NCBI RefSeq assembly: GCF_023065955.2
Contig: NW_026622764.1
Span: 77,431,333-77,495,332 of the forward strand
Length of the DNA: 64,000 bases
Origin: Ursus arctos
Lineage: Eukaryota > Chordata > Mammalia > Carnivora > Ursidae
Reading direction: 5' to 3'
A program made the translations under genes and the position numbers. Under the pieces are notes generated by a model that was not told the DNA's origin, did not search any database, and saw only the letters and a program-made list of their open reading frames with translations. This document shows positions 1-14,103 of this stretch, one piece after another (position 1 is the first letter of the stretch; the number at the start of each line of letters is the position of its first letter).

Positions 1-697
1 AAAAAACATCTTGAAATTTTGTTTTTTTGATTACTGATAAACAGTATTAATAGTTGAACTTTGACTCTTATAAGACTGAATATCTAAAGGCACAACCGGA
101 ATGCTCTTACCTTGGGAATATTGCTTTTTTCTGTAAAACCATGTTTGGATTATAAATATCTTCAGGGGTTCCTTTTGGTTGAAACTTACTATTTGATTAT
201 TTTTTTATTTACCTGGTGGAATCAGTGGAATGTACTTTGTTTTATGATGTATGGTTTTCCTGAATAAGAGAAGCCTATATTTTCTAGATGGAGTACACTG
301 CATTTCTTAACATAAAATAGCCAGAGTTTGTAGTACACATTTAAAAAAAAATTGTTTTTCAGGTATGTTGTTTTATGGTTTGAATCACTGTTACTCTTAC
401 CAATTCTTCCCTCTGCAATAGATACTAGATTTTGTTGACTGTGTTTATATAAAAATCTTAAGTTAGAATTACTGGTTGTCTTTCTGAGTTAAAGAAATAG
501 ATTTTAACAGATGGTGTTCTGCTTATACGTGTACATAAAATTTCAGTTCTGTTTTATACAATATAATCACCCAAATTTCATGTAAGGCACTTCCATCTCA
601 AAGACTAAATTAGTAGGATTAGGTAGAATTAAGAAGTGTACTTAGTAGGAATACATGATTTTTTAATTTTCAACTTATTTTTTCTAAGTATCAATTG
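1..697. other. Intergenic: AT-rich, nothing recognised
   Basis: No repeat, exon or RNA gene was seen. Confidence 0.4.
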
Positions 698-892
698 GGG
701 CACCTGGGTGGCTCAGTTGGTTAAACATCTGCCTTCACCTCAGGTCATGATCCCAGGTTTCTGGGCTCAAGCCCCACAACGTGCTCTCTGCTCAGTGGGG
801 AGTCTGCTTCTCTCTCTCCCTCTGCCTCCCCATCCCTGCTCGCTTTCTCTCACTCTACCTCAAATGAATGAAATCTTTAAAAAATAAATTGT
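698..892 (+). mobile_element. Can-SINE
   Basis: 'GGGGCACCTGGGTGGCTCAG' head, CT-rich body, 'GAAATCTTTAAAAAATAAAT' tail, with 'TCAATTG'/'GTCAATT' around it. Confidence 0.92.
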
Positions 893-893
893 C

Positions 894-2558
894 AATTAAT
901 AAGAAACGGTTTTTATTAATTAAAAATAAGGATTCTGCATTGCATCAATAGTAACGTGTGGACTTTACTTGAGTAGTAATGTAATGGACCTAAAGTTTCT
1001 TAAATGCTCTATATAAGTATGGTGTTTGTAGTGTTGAAGACTTTGGAATTGCTGTTTATATCTAAAATTTGTTTCTAGCTCTGAAATGATCATTTCAGAT
1101 ATTTAAGGTAGGAAATACATGGATATGAGGTAGTGTCAAAACTTAAAGGAGTAGCCGCAGTAATCCATTATGTTTTATATCTGTGACTGGATCTCTTAAG
1201 ACATATTCTTCCTTGTTTCATCTTTGTGCAAAATGTCAACCTACTAGACTTTTGTGAATATGAATGAGTTTAGGTATGTTTTGGGATTTAGAAGAACTAT
1301 GTAAATAAAATCCTATCACTATTAACTTTGCCAAGTTTGCCTCTGAGTTACTTACATTTTTATTTTTCTATGCTTGCTTGGACAGTTTATTTTCTGCAAA
1401 TTATTTATATTGTACATTTTGCCAGAATAATGGTAGTTAATTTTTCTTCAAGGTGTTTTCAGATTATTAGATAATGTTAAGTCAGTATCAAATGTGACAC
1501 ATTGCTCAGATTTACAAATGTTGCTTGGTGTTTTTATGTAATGAGAAAAAGTAAACAATCTCTCACATAGTGATTCTCTTTTAATTTCTGACCTTTTTAA
1601 AAGTGTTGGAGGCAGTAGTAACTTTCTCAATGGTTACTTAGTCTATAATGCTAATTCTTAGAATTGGTTAGAATTGGTTTACATGTTCATGGCCTGGTTA
1701 GCATATTTTAAGCATTAGGAATCAGCAGTTTAGCAAAGTGAACATAAAAATCAGAGTAATTGTTTACAAAATGATACCTTCGCAGTCATAGAATTTATGG
1801 GGGAGCCATGTCATTCAGAATTGCACTATATCCATGTATTTATTTTATCAATATGTTTTGAGGGGTCCTATTGTTTGCTGTACCCTTTCCTAAGGCTGAG
1901 ATAGAACAGTGGAAAAACAAAATCCCTGCTCTACATTAAAGACCAGCAGCCATGTGAATATCCTTCCAAATTGGTAATTTTTACACGTCAGTGTGCATTA
2001 GAGCCACATAGAGGGCTCATTAAAACATTTCTGGGCTCTACTGCACAATATCTGATTCAGCAGGTCTCAGGTAGGGCTAAGTAATGTGCATTTCTAATAA
2101 GTTCCCTGTTGATAAATGTTGGGTTTGGGTTTAGAATCTCTGTTCTAAAGTATTACTCAAAAGAATCATAGTAACTTTTTTGGTTAGTTGATTTGTGTTG
2201 GTGGTAGCATAGGTGATTTTTCTGGTACATTATATGCTATTTAGGATCTCTGACCAATCACTGAGACCATTCAAAACACTTCCAAACTTTTCCACCTACT
2301 GCCAGTTGACAAGTACTGCAAAAAGTCCATTATTTTTAAGTAGGCTATTGAGTGCTAAATTTTATACCTAAGATTTTTGAACTAGGATTTCATTTTTGTG
2401 TCACAAGCCTAGTGAATTCAAGTGAAGAAGGAATATAGAAAAATACAATTTGAAAATTTTGTAGAGGTTTTTCACTTACCTGATTTTCAACTACCTATAC
2501 CAGTATGAGAAATGAAACAGTGTAATAATGTTTTTGTATCAGTATATTTGAAGATGCT
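894..2558. other. Intergenic: AT-rich with two old-repeat traces
   Basis: L2/MIR-like near 1845-1960 and a hAT-like stretch near 1985-2130 ('GGGCTCATTAAAACATTTCT', 'GATTCAGCAGGTCTCAGGTA'). Nothing coding was seen. Confidence 0.4.
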
Positions 2559-2662
2559 TGGGGCACCTGGCCAGCCATAGGACTGTTGCTTGACCTTGCT
2601 GGGGTCATGAGTTTGAGCCCCATGTTGGGTGTTGTGGTTATTTAATAAAAAAAAAAAAAAAT
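2559..2662 (+). mobile_element. Can-SINE, short old copy
   Basis: 'GGGGCACCTGGCCAGCCATA' head to an A-rich tail. Confidence 0.82.
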
Positions 2663-3825
2663 CTTGAAGATGCTTATGCCTGACAGGTGAAGGTTTTATA
2701 AAACTGTCTTGGTCTTTGCTTACCATCTTGGTAAATATGAATAAAATGACACTATTTAGATGGATTAAAATGATGGCTCAACCTTTCTCTTTTGTGAACT
2801 GGTCTTTTACTTTTCTAGATTGAAGTTACAGATTTGATAAAAGCATTTTCTAAGACAATGAGTGTATTTATTAAAAGTAATTTTCTCTTGGTTTGCAGCT
2901 TCAATTTTCATTAGTCATTTTAGAAGGTAATGCCACCGAGTTCAATAAGTGGAAATTGTTAAGTAATTTTATGGTAAAAGTTATAGCCTGGCTTATGAGA
3001 CTTTACAAAGATTTATGCTACATATATGTATTATTCAATGTCTATTCAGAATTATGCAGTACCTCAAAACAATTAAATTGGTCAATAATGAGAGCACATA
3101 GTTTGTGATATTGATTATAGTTCCTTTCAGAAATATTTGACTACATTAGTGCAAAGAAACAATCACCTGGTTAATAGCCTTCTAAATATCTCAGCAAGTA
3201 GTTTCTAGAACCTGTGTACGTCTGCTAAGAATATCTGTGTGTAGGAAACAAGGAGACTTGTTTGTGATTTAGATGTCACCTGGGTGCCTCACGTTTTTGC
3301 TTCCCAAAGATTGCTGTAGCATAGTGTCCCCTCAGTTTTACCAGGAAATCCCCACTGACCAAGCATTTTGTGATTTTTGTGAACTAGAAATGGGTTTGAC
3401 TCTGCGAGGTTACGTATCTGTCATGAAGGAAGTCAACTCATCTATCCTTCTGTCTTTTCACTTTGCACCAACCTACCTTTCCCTCTTTTTTTTTTTAAAC
3501 TAGGTTTCTTCCCTAAGTGGCTTATTAACCTATTTTCCAACTGAGGAATTCTCATGCAGTCTAATGAGAGTAAAACTTCGTTTCATCTGTTAAAAAAAAA
3601 ATTACATGAATACATTTGTTTTTTCTGTTCAGTTATTTATTACTAGTTTTCTTCAATCAAGAAACGGTTAACCCCTGTGGCAGTACTTGGACATTACAGT
3701 GAATTATATTTCTATAAAAGTCAGTGCTTAACTTTATTTTTAGGTACACAAATGCAGAAAAAAAGGATAAAATTTGAGAAAGGAAACTATCCTGAAGTTT
3801 TCTGATTCATATTATGGTTTCCAGA

Positions 3826-4262
3826 TACAATAGTGTCCCCTTATCTGAGGAGGAAATCTTCCAAGACCCCCAGTGGAAAAGCACAGATAGTACCAAACCC
3901 TGTATCTACTTTTTTCCCTAATTACATGCATGTCTGTGATAATTTATAAATTAGGCACATAGTAGGAGATTAACAATAATGACTAATGAAAAATACAGCA
4001 ATTATAACATTATACTGTAAATAAAAGTTATGTGAACATGGCCTCTGTCTCAGAGTGTTGTACTGTACTCAACGCCGTGACGGTGTGAGATGATAAAATG
4101 CCTTTGTGATGAGATGAAGTGAGGTGAATGTCATAGACATTGTAATGTAGCATTAAGCTACTAGTGACCTGACCATAGGTCTGAAGAGTGTCGTCTTTTT
4201 CCAGACTGTGGGTAACTGAAACTGTGGAAAGCAAAACCACAGATAAGGAGGACCTCTGCACT
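3826..4262 (+). mobile_element. MER2-type Tigger DNA transposon, first copy
   Basis: 'AGTGTCCCCTTATCTGAGGA' start, 'AAGACCCCCAGTGGAAAAGC', 'TGATGAGATGAAGTGAGGTG' and the end 'GCAAAACCACAGATAAGGAG'. Both terminal regions are present and roughly complementary. It has no transposase; it is a fossil. Confidence 0.88.
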
Positions 4263-7140
4263 CCTTGCACTACTGACCCCATATTTAACAGCCCCAATTT
4301 TCCTACTAGACAGGCATAAAAACTTTAGATTTGTACTTGGGTCTCTTGCTACTATTAGAAATACACATGATGATTAATTAGGACATTTCAGAAAACCTTA
4401 TTTTTTTTGTCTTCTTTATATTATGGTACATTGACTTTGACCTGGAGCCATTAAATCTTTTAAAATATTAAGAGGAGAGCAGAAGGTTTTGGAAAATGAC
4501 ATGCTCCAAATTTAGGGGGGTAGGAACTGTAATATAGAAAAGTATTCAGATTGTTAATTTCTGCCTTGCTATATTATATGCTTATATTTTTAGGAGGAAT
4601 AAGTTTAGTTTATTTCCCAGTATTTGTGCTACAGTGTCAGAGCTGAGGTAAACTAAGGTATAGTTAGGTTCATAATATGATCCTTTAGACCTGTGAACGG
4701 ATGAAATATTCCCTAGGTTGACTGAAATTATAGATCTCAAAATTTGAGTTATTTTGCAGCTACTTATACCATATGGAAGAAGACTACTTGTCACAAGCAA
4801 TTTCTAGTCATTCTTTTTTATAGATCACATAAGTATGATATACATGTTAAATAATTTAGCATTTAAAACGTTCCAATACTGGTTTTCTACAGTAGCTGTA
4901 TTGACAGTTTCTTGCAGTTTGGACTGCAGATAATAGCTGTAGAACAGTCCTCAGCTCCCATGGCACTAGTGTTCTAGACCAAGAAGCACAAATAGCATAG
5001 AAATAATTTATGAGGTCATAAGGGTAGAGAAAATGACAGCTTCTATTTTAGAAAAGAGGACTAGAAAATCCCTGTCTCAGGAGACAAGGGACAACATTGT
5101 TTATTTTAGTCTGTGCTGATAAAAGACAACATTGTGATAGATGAAGTGGATGTCGTAAGTCTTCTGTTGGAGCTGTGCTGTTCAGTGTGGTGAATATGTG
5201 GTCTGTTGAATCTTTGGAATGGGACTAGTGAAGCTAAGATTTGTAATTTTATTGTAGTTAAATTCAATTTATCAGTACAGTGTTTAGCATATTTGGAACA
5301 ACTTCGGTATGCAAGTCTCATTTTGCATCTTAAATATAATGAAATCTAAATAAATATAAACATTTACCAGTTGAATTAGATGTGTAAAGTACAGAATTGG
5401 AAAGATTTGGTATGAAGAAAAGAATGTAAACTATCCCAATTTTTAATATGGCTATATGTTGAAATGATACATTTTTAATATATTGGGTTAAATAAAATGC
5501 ACTACTTAGCTAATTTCATCTGTTGCTTTTTTCTCTTTAATGTACTTCTTAGAAATTTAAAATTTCTTTCATTGCATTATTTTTCTTCTATCCAGAAGTA
5601 ACTTGGTCAATTTTTTTTTTCTTACATGGATGTAATCCCAGAATCTCATTACATGGTGTAATTATGCAGTTCATTTATTTTTATCTTTTAAAAAATGAGT
5701 AATTTGAGGTTGAACTTTAGAGTTTATATATTCACCATTAGGTGTTAGTGAGATTGATTTCCTGGTAGTATAATTGCTTGGTGTGTGCAGAAGTACAAGA
5801 AAGAAATTTGAATACCAGTTTTTAGGAAATAAATTGTACATATTAAGTTTACATTTACTCCTTTCACTTTTGTTACCTTGTTTTGTGTTTATTATCTACT
5901 TGATACTCCATAAAATTTTAAGTCCAAAAATTTTTATTGTCATGGAAGATTTCTCTTAAAATCTTTGTGTGAACTTTTTGTGTTCATTTATTTTACTTCA
6001 TTTTATCCGGGATGTCAACCCTAGCAGAGTAAGCATCTTATCATTTACTGATTTATCCTCATTTTATATTACATCCTCATTAAATGTGTGTTTAGTGAAT
6101 GAATGACACCAGCTGAGGGCAACGCATGGTTGTTGACATGAGAGTATACAATGAATAAAATACGGTCTTTGCCCTCTTGGGATTTAGAGTTTAATGGTTT
6201 TACGGAAGCAAAGTGTAAGACCAATTGGTAGTAAGGAAGGGAATAGGAAATGTTCTGAAAACCTAGAAGCAAGTATTCACTTACATTGGGAAGACTGGAA
6301 AGAATTAACTAAGATGATAACTTTTGAGCAGGTCATAAAGGTGAGTAAGTACTTGCCAGCTGTAGGTTTTTTGGAGGTAGAGGATGAGGGGGAGGATTGT
6401 GGGATGATGGAATGGTGTGGTCAGAAGGGCTAATAAGTGAACAGAGATCCCGAGCAGTTAATAAGGAGCTGTCTAGGGGAGGAGGTAAGAGTAGAGAAGG
6501 GAAGAAGTAATATTTAGATAAAACTGATTGATCTAAGTTGAGGAGTTTTGATCTTTGCCTTTTAGGTGGCTGGGTGTCAGGACAAGAATTAAATGGATCA
6601 GAAAGCAGAGACCACATAGATTGGTTCACTCCCCTACACCCTCCCCCATATTTGAAAGGCTCTTTAGTGTCCATGATTGTCGATTCCAGACAGTAATTCA
6701 GAAGTAGAGTGAATTTAACAGACCTAGTGTATTGGTGGGAAAGGGGGAGATGAAAAGTGATCTAGGAGTTTTCTAGTCTGAATGATGGGGTGATGGTGGT
6801 GATAACCATTAACTGAAACACAGAAGGTAAGTGTGTTCAGGATCGGGGGTGGGGTATGTAGCTGCTTGAGGGAGAGGAAGGTATTGGATTTTTTAATATT
6901 TCGGTTTTGAGTACCTATGGTGGATTGTTGGGTTTTTAAAACTCTACTGGTAAATATGTTCTCAAGGCACTGTCATTTGTTACTGAAGATGACTGTAGTA
7001 CCCTCCTAACTTGTCCTGCTTTTACTTTTGCTCTTATAATTTAGTTTCCACATAATATCTAGCATCCTTTTAAAAATGTGAATTAGATCATTGTAGGTCT
7101 CCTTTTTCAGATGCAGTAGCTTTCCATTTGAACTAAAACC
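4261..7140. other. Intergenic: AT-rich sequence with L2/MIR-like traces
   Basis: A MIR-like patch lies near 6020-6110 and an L2-like stretch in about 6100-6800. No gene was recognised; the open frames here have no family resemblance. Confidence 0.35.
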
Positions 7141-7275
7141 TGGCACCTGGGTGGCTCAGTCGGTTGTGCCGTCAGACTCTTGTTTTCGGTTCAGATTGTG
7201 ATTTCAGAGTCATGGGCTCGAGCCCCATTCATGCTCGGTCGCTCTCTCAAAAATACTAAAACAAACAAAAACTAT
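7141..7275 (+). mobile_element. Can-SINE, short
   Basis: 'GGCACCTGGGTGGCTCAGTC' head, 'CTCGAGCCCCATTCATGCTC'. The pair with the next SINE is inverted and about 20 bases apart. Confidence 0.85.
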
Positions 7276-7290
7276 ATTGTAGGCCACAGG

Positions 7291-7411
7291 GTTTTTTTTT
7301 AGGATATTATTTTATTTTTTAAGTAATCTCTATACCCAACACGGGGTTCAAACCCCTAGCCCCAAGATCAAGAGTTGCACACTCTACCAGCTGAGCCAGC
7401 CAGGCATGTCT
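7291..7411 (-). mobile_element. Can-SINE, short old copy
   Basis: T-rich start, 'TAAGTAATCTCTATACCCAA' to 'GAGCCAGCCAGGCATG'. It lies head to tail against the plus-strand SINE just before it. Confidence 0.82.
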
Positions 7412-8378
7412 AGGTCACAGGGCTTTATATGATCTGTTCTTAGTCTACCTTTCCAACCTCATCTACTTTCCACCCCCTGTGCACTAACCACTAAAATTGT
7501 TCCTCTGTCTCCCCAGATACTTTTGTAGGTTTCTTAAGAGTCTTTCCCCAGTAGAATTTTCATTCCTGTCACTTTGTCAGTATATCATATTTACTTGTTT
7601 GCTTGTTGTGCCTACATTTTATTCATCTTTTATCAGTGTTCCTGTATCATAGCACAATATTTGGCACTCAATATTTCTTGAACCAGTCTGAGGGAAAATC
7701 CAGAAGAAAATCAGGGAGTAATGGCATAGATTTAAATGCAATTTTCAGTACCAATTAAAGTGTGTGTATGAGAATCCCAGATTGCTTATTCATTCCCTAA
7801 ATAGTTATTGAAGATTTTTGTCTCAGCTTTTGCATGTAATAGTGAAGAAAATAAAATTGGTCTTCACCTTGTTTAAGCTTAAAAAGTCCAGTGGGTGGCA
7901 AGAGAAATCATGGGAAGAAATGATAAATTCTTAGACAATTTCATCATTGTATTGGGCATCAGAGCAAGAAGAGCCAGTAGAGAATGTGGAATAGTCCAGT
8001 TTTTAATAGAATTTAGTAGATTATGTGCCCTTACATATGTCTATATAGAAATATATCTAAAAAGAAAGTACTGGGAGCAAGTGAGGGAGGGAGAGAGGAA
8101 GTGTGAAGGGAGTAATTTGAAATAGATGGGCGGATAGATGGAAGTCACACCATACTCAGAGGCTGGAGAGTTGATGAGGTTGGTGGCATAGAGGACGGCA
8201 AATTTTTAACAGTTGGAACAACAAGGGTTCTTAAATTTTTTTTAAATTAAAAACTCACAAGTGTATGTTTTGTGTATTGGGTGTCTGAAATATAGTGATG
8301 TTTTGGTGTTGGTGGAACCCTAAGCATTAAGGAGACCAGAGGAATTGGAAGGAAATCTAGAAGCCTTCCTGAAGTGTC

Positions 8379-8550
8379 AGGGGCACCTGGGTGGCTCAGT
8401 TAAGTGTCCAACTCTTGATCAATTCTTGATTTTCACTCAGGTCATAATGTCAGGGTTGTGAGATCAAGCCTGTGTCAGGCTCTGCGCTGTGTATGGAACC
8501 TGCTTAAGATTCTCTCCCTCACTCTCTCCCTCTCCCCCTCTTAAAATGAA
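8379..8550 (+). mobile_element. Can-SINE
   Basis: 'GGGGCACCTGGGTGGCTCAG' head, CT-rich middle, weak tail, diverged. Confidence 0.88.
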
Positions 8551-9763
8551 AAGCCTCCTCAAGTGTCCAAATCCAATTTCTATTTCTGGAAAGTGAACAT
8601 CTGTTTTTCTAATTGAGTGTAAAATGAAGGCTATTGATTTTAAGTTTACATACTTGTTTTTCTCTTGCACCTTTTCTAATGATTGGTATACATTGAAGAG
8701 AAGATTAGAAGCAGGAAAAGTAGGACAGGTTGGCTGCAAAGAGCAACTCCTCGGGAAATACTCAGAAGCGTCTCCTGTTAAAGTGCAGCAACTTCAGCTT
8801 ATTGTTGCTGTGATTATCCGTATACACTCCTTATATATGACCATCAGATACACTTCTACAGACACTGAAGGTCTGATTATGGTAATTCTCTAATAATTGA
8901 ACTTTCAAATGACGGAGTGGTTAAGATTTCCAGGAGAAATCATTCAGTAAAACTTGGATGTTATGAAGGGAACACCTAGTCCTCTCAGCGGCTTTGATAC
9001 ATAACTCGGGTATTGTATCAAAAAGCTTGGAAAACTATTCTGTACAAATATTGGGAGAGAAAAGGCATATAATATATAAGTTTGAAGAAACTTTATCTCA
9101 CGTGGTCTTTCATTAACAATTTCTGTTTAAGAGTGGGTAATTATTCCAGTACTCTAAAGGGGTTCTCAAAGGCTACCAATTCTCTTCCATTCCTTAATCA
9201 TGGTCTTTGAGTTAACACATTACTGTTCATTTTGATGGATTATAGGGATTTTAAAAATTATCTATCAAAGAGGCATTATTTGCTTTTCTGAATTGCCTTT
9301 AGAACAATGATTTGGAATATTTCTAAGAAGATTAACGTTTTTCTTAAATAGTGGACATTACTGAGTTACTGCATTTTGGTTTTTATCTTTCATGTATTTT
9401 ATAGTAAATGCAAATTAATATAAATTAGGAAGAAAGGGAATGCCACTGAGTCTGGGGACCTAAACAAAACAATTTTCTGTTTTACCATTTCTTTCCTCCT
9501 CGACTTCAGAGCTGTTGAAGAGTTGGGAGACAAATGTGTAAGTGCAGTATTTGGGAATGATTTAAAAATTTTCCAATTTACATTATGGTACAACTTCAGT
9601 TAATAATCAACATGTTACAGTGGTACATGTCATCTAACATCTACAAGGAGGACAATTAAATTGAGTCAACTCAGGTTGGCCAAAGTTCGAATGTAATTTT
9701 TTCGGTATAGCTAATATGTACTATATGAAATATGAGTGTGTGTGTATGGTTTTTGGTTTTTGT

Positions 9764-9871
9764 TTTTTAAAAAGAGGCCCAGTCCCAGGCATGAATTCAC
9801 AACCCTGAGATCAGGACCTGAGCTGAGATCAAGAGTCAGATTCTTAACTGACTGAGCCACCCAGGTGCCCT
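9764..9871 (-). mobile_element. Can-SINE, partial
   Basis: Reverse orientation, ends 'GAGCCACCCAGGTGCCC'. Confidence 0.85.
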
Positions 9872-12584
9872 TAAGTGTATTTTAATATTTACTTGAACCA
9901 TAGTTAAATTTTCTTTCTACTCAATAGTGTGGAAAGAGAATAGGTTTTTAGACCAGTAATTGCTGTTTGAACTAATTTGTGTAAGTTTTTCATAATTTTT
10001 TTCCCCCAGCACTCAGTGTCTTTACCGTTTCATTAATTTCCCATGCACATCATCCTATCGTTAGCTCCCCTCCTCATCCCAGGATTCTTCCTGGAGGCTC
10101 ACTTTTTTCTGCTCCAATCTGAGCTGTTGCTATGTTGCTGTCTAGAACAGCTGCAGCAAAACTGTACCTGAAAGAGCCTCCATGCTCTTCTGGATTGTAT
10201 GTGCTCTTGGCTGGATCATCATTAAATGAACACTTGAGAATTTGGCAAGCAACTATTCCTTTCTTGTTTGTTCTTTAATAGTTATTTTCTTTTGGATAGT
10301 GCTTGAATATATGCACACACAATAGCATGGGTGCTAGTAGTACGATGAGTTTTTTGTTTTCTAGAATTTTATCACATCATTAAACATAGGTATTAAAATG
10401 CTAATTTAATGTATGCATTGTTATAATTGAATATATGCTAACATGTATTTGGTCAATAAAATAAATGGTTTTTCAAAAATGGGTAAGGCCTATGAATGAA
10501 TTGTTAAGAATTATATCATTGTTATATTTGGAAGGAGCCTAGGTTAGTATAAAATAGAAGTGGTCATAGGTCATGAATCACTAATTCTATAGTAGGTACT
10601 CTTGACATGGAACATCAGTTCCATTCATTAAGTATTTGCTACATTTAAGACTTAAGGCAGCCAGTGCGTGGTAGATACAAGGTGTTCCTGTTGTTGAGCA
10701 ATTCCAACCCTAGTGGCAGAGGTTGGAATACAGTACAATAATTATGATACAGTGATGAAGAAAAGACCTAAGGGAAAAGAGGATGGTAAACATCAGTAGG
10801 GGCAGCACCTTTGAATAATTTGAGACTTAGATTACATTTACATGACTTGTACATGACTAAGGCAGAAGAAAGGAAAAATTCAAGGAAGCAACATGAATAT
10901 AAAATAAGTCTTGGAATCTTGTTATCAATAAAAATGCATTTTGTAGTGATTGACTTGGAGCATCATATGCAGTAGGGTTATCACATATTCCATTACCCGT
11001 TTAAAAAAAAAAATGCCTGCTGTGTGTTCAGCTCAGTGGCGGTGCTTGGTATACTTGGGTGACTTCACTAACTACCTATGAGATCTGTTTTCCAAAATTA
11101 AGTGTTACAGAGAGTTTGGAGGAGAGAAATGAGTAGGAGAAAAACTAATTGGGAAGGATGAGGAGAATGTTCTTGCTTAGGCGTGGGAGATTTAAAGGAC
11201 CATTCAGAACGAAAGGGGGAGAATTATTTATCTTAATGAGTGTGTCCGAGGATTTGGGAAGGTAGAAGTGCCTAAGTATCATCTTCAGGATGAGCTACAG
11301 CTTGTTTTTGGGAGCAGGTGCAATCAAAGAACACCCATTATGAACAAAGACTGGGAGCTGATAAATGTGCATGAAGCTGGTAGTAATCCAAAATGAGAGT
11401 AGAAAACGAGTCCAATCTTATTTCATGGGTAAGATACATTGGAAGTTTTTTGGCCGGAGAATGATGGTGATCAGGTTTGTATTTTAGTAAAGTTAACTAC
11501 ATTGTGGGAAGGGTGCTTTTTTAGTAACTCAGACTGCAGGCAAGGAAACCAGTTTTTATATGGTATTTGGATTGGTAGTAAAGAATATAAGTCAAGACCC
11601 TAATTAATTGTGAAATGGTCAGGGCTTGGTGGTTAATTGGCCGTTATGTGGAAGAAAGCAAGGATGACTAGTTTTTAACCAAATGGCAATGATTTTGGTG
11701 CTGCCAACTTCTGAAGAATAGAGCAGTAGGTCAGGATGGAAGGCTTCAGGTTCTTGTGACATCTAGTATTTTCAGCATGAAAAGTTGTGATGCTTAGGAA
11801 AAGGTCTTGACTTGAGAATTTTGTCGTCAACAAAGTCAGCAATAATTGATAAATGAAAGTATGAGACAAATAGTTCACCAGTGCAAAATTTATATAGGTT
11901 AGGGGGTTACGATGTCTTCTAACCATCTATGTGTAGATAGAGCTGTTTAGGTAGATTTTGAAGGGCTTGGTGAACTGAGTCTCATAGTGGAATAAATTAA
12001 ATCATAAATACTGCAGTTGTGTGCATTAGTTAGAGAAACAAACCTGTTAAAGAAATGGACATTTACTAAAGATGATTCGATTCATTCATACTTGGTCAGT
12101 GGTCAGCACAGGGAAATGTGGAAACCTATTGTCTCACTCTTCAAACTTAAGTTTGAATTACCTAAGTAAGCCCTATATTATAGCCATCATTCAAATACTT
12201 GTTTGAGATCCAGAAATAATCCTTAGCACACTATTGTACTTTAAAGTATTAACACCTAATAAAAATCAACTAGCCTTCAAGTATATTGATACATAAACTA
12301 TTCAGTATATTTTTGAATTATTTGAATATTAATATGCATCTGGTATGCAAACATGGAAATGTGCTATGTAGTGAAAGTAAATTTTTCCATACTGTGTCTA
12401 CCAGTCACCCAGCTTCTCTGTCCTGGTGTATTCATTGTTACTAATTTCTTGTGTATCCTTCTAGAAGTTTCTGTGCACTCACAGACATATTTGTATACAT
12501 TCTTAATACATATGCAAGGATACTGTACACACTTGCCATTTACTTATTTCCGCACAATATTCCTCACTATTTCCAAATAAGTGC

Positions 12585-12626
<42 letters not shown>

Positions 12627-13164
12627 TTATTTTTACACCTGTTGCTAGGTCATTGTTAGGTATGTTCCAGATCTTTTTTGTCAGTGATTAATTGAAGTTT
12701 CCTCTACCCCCCCAACCCCACCCCCATTATGTGCTCTAAACTGTCTTTGGGCATGTATTATGAAGCATGTGTTTGAGTGTATATATAGTATGAAATTTAT
12801 ACCAGGTAGATTGCTTGGTCACTGGGTATGTATATTTTTAAAGGTTTTTTTTAGATGTTCCCTATCCTAACTGAAGACAATCAGAATTTAACTTTATTCC
12901 CTGCAGTCCCCAGCCAAATGCACGAAGTCAATAAAGATCAGAGATTAAGAAAAACTGATGGGATTGTTGCAGGTTAATAGACGTTTTAGAATAGAAATTA
13001 TGTCATCGCACTTGGAAGAGCTTTGAAGTCTAAAGCTGGCTAATAAGAATTCTGGGAATTAGACACCTAAAGTCTTGTGCTTTAAATATTAGATTACATT
13101 AAGTAGTTGTCTGTTTAATTAAATAAACTGTATTGTCTTCGAGAGAGTTATCGATAGGTTAGAT
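9872..13164. other. Intergenic: AT-rich sequence with weak old-repeat traces
   Basis: L2/MIR-like wording occurs near 10620-10900 and 11100-11300. An antisense L1-like stretch lies near 12360-12560. No gene was recognised. Confidence 0.35.
12589..12622 (+). repeat. (GA)n microsatellite
   Basis: Seventeen uninterrupted GA units. Confidence 0.96.
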
Positions 13165-13350
13165 TTTTTAGAAATATTTATTTATTTTAGAGGGAGAGCA
13201 AAAGAGCGGGGGGTGGGGAAGTAGGGGCAGGAGAGAGAGAATCTCAAGCAATACCTTGCTGAGCATAGAGCCCAATATGGGGCTCAATCTCACAACCCTG
13301 AGATCATGACCCGAGCCAGAACCGAGTCGGATGAGCTACCGAAGTGCCCC
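13165..13350 (-). mobile_element. Can-SINE
   Basis: Reverse orientation, 'TTAGAAATATTTATTTATTT' to 'GAGCTACCGAAGTGCCCC', diverged. Confidence 0.85.
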
Positions 13351-14103
13351 AGTATGTTAGATGTTTTGAATGACATGGTGAACATTAACAGTTTGCTTTA
13401 TGAGAGGTATTACACTGAATTTAATAATGGCTTAGTTTTTTTGTGATAGAGAAGGAGGGCATTAGACTCAAATTCAGAAATTTTTCATTTAAAAAATTTT
13501 TACAGTTCTCCAGTGATGGGAATGGACATTAACTTTGCTGTGCCCAAAAAGCTAACTTGGATTTCATTTCTTAAATAGCAAGAATAGGAAGAACTATAAA
13601 CTTTTCTAGAAGAATTCCCATCTTTGGAGTTCATATTACATTATCACTTTGAATTTCAAATCTTATATTATTTGGAAGTACTGGAGGGAGGTAGATACTT
13701 CATTCTAACAAACCAAAAAGGATGGAGGCTCTAAGCTATATTTTAGATTAGCTCTACTTAGAATTAGTAAAAAAATTAAAAGACACTTGTATGCATTCCC
13801 AAGGAATCGTGGTTTTTATTCAGCGAATTATTATGTAAGTTTGAAGACTCTAGCAAAGTGATATGATTTTTTTAATTAAAAAAATTATATCTTCAGATAG
13901 TAACTTTAAGCAATAATGTATACATTGTTTGCCCAAGGACTTGAATGAGCAGTCTGCTGTTAGCAGAACCGAAACTCCTTCGTCAGAAGTCATTTATTTC
14001 ACCTATATTCTTTAGTATTCATGATTGTGAAGTATCAACTCTCCAAGGTATGACTGGAGAATAAATACAGTTTTGTTCCACCACATACTGTAGTTATTAG
14101 ACT

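Noticed and set aside
698..760. tRNA-like A and B box sequences at SINE heads, here and in the other copies
   Set aside because: They belong to the tRNA-derived heads of Can-SINEs. No cloverleaf with a full acceptor stem was seen, so none is called a tRNA gene.
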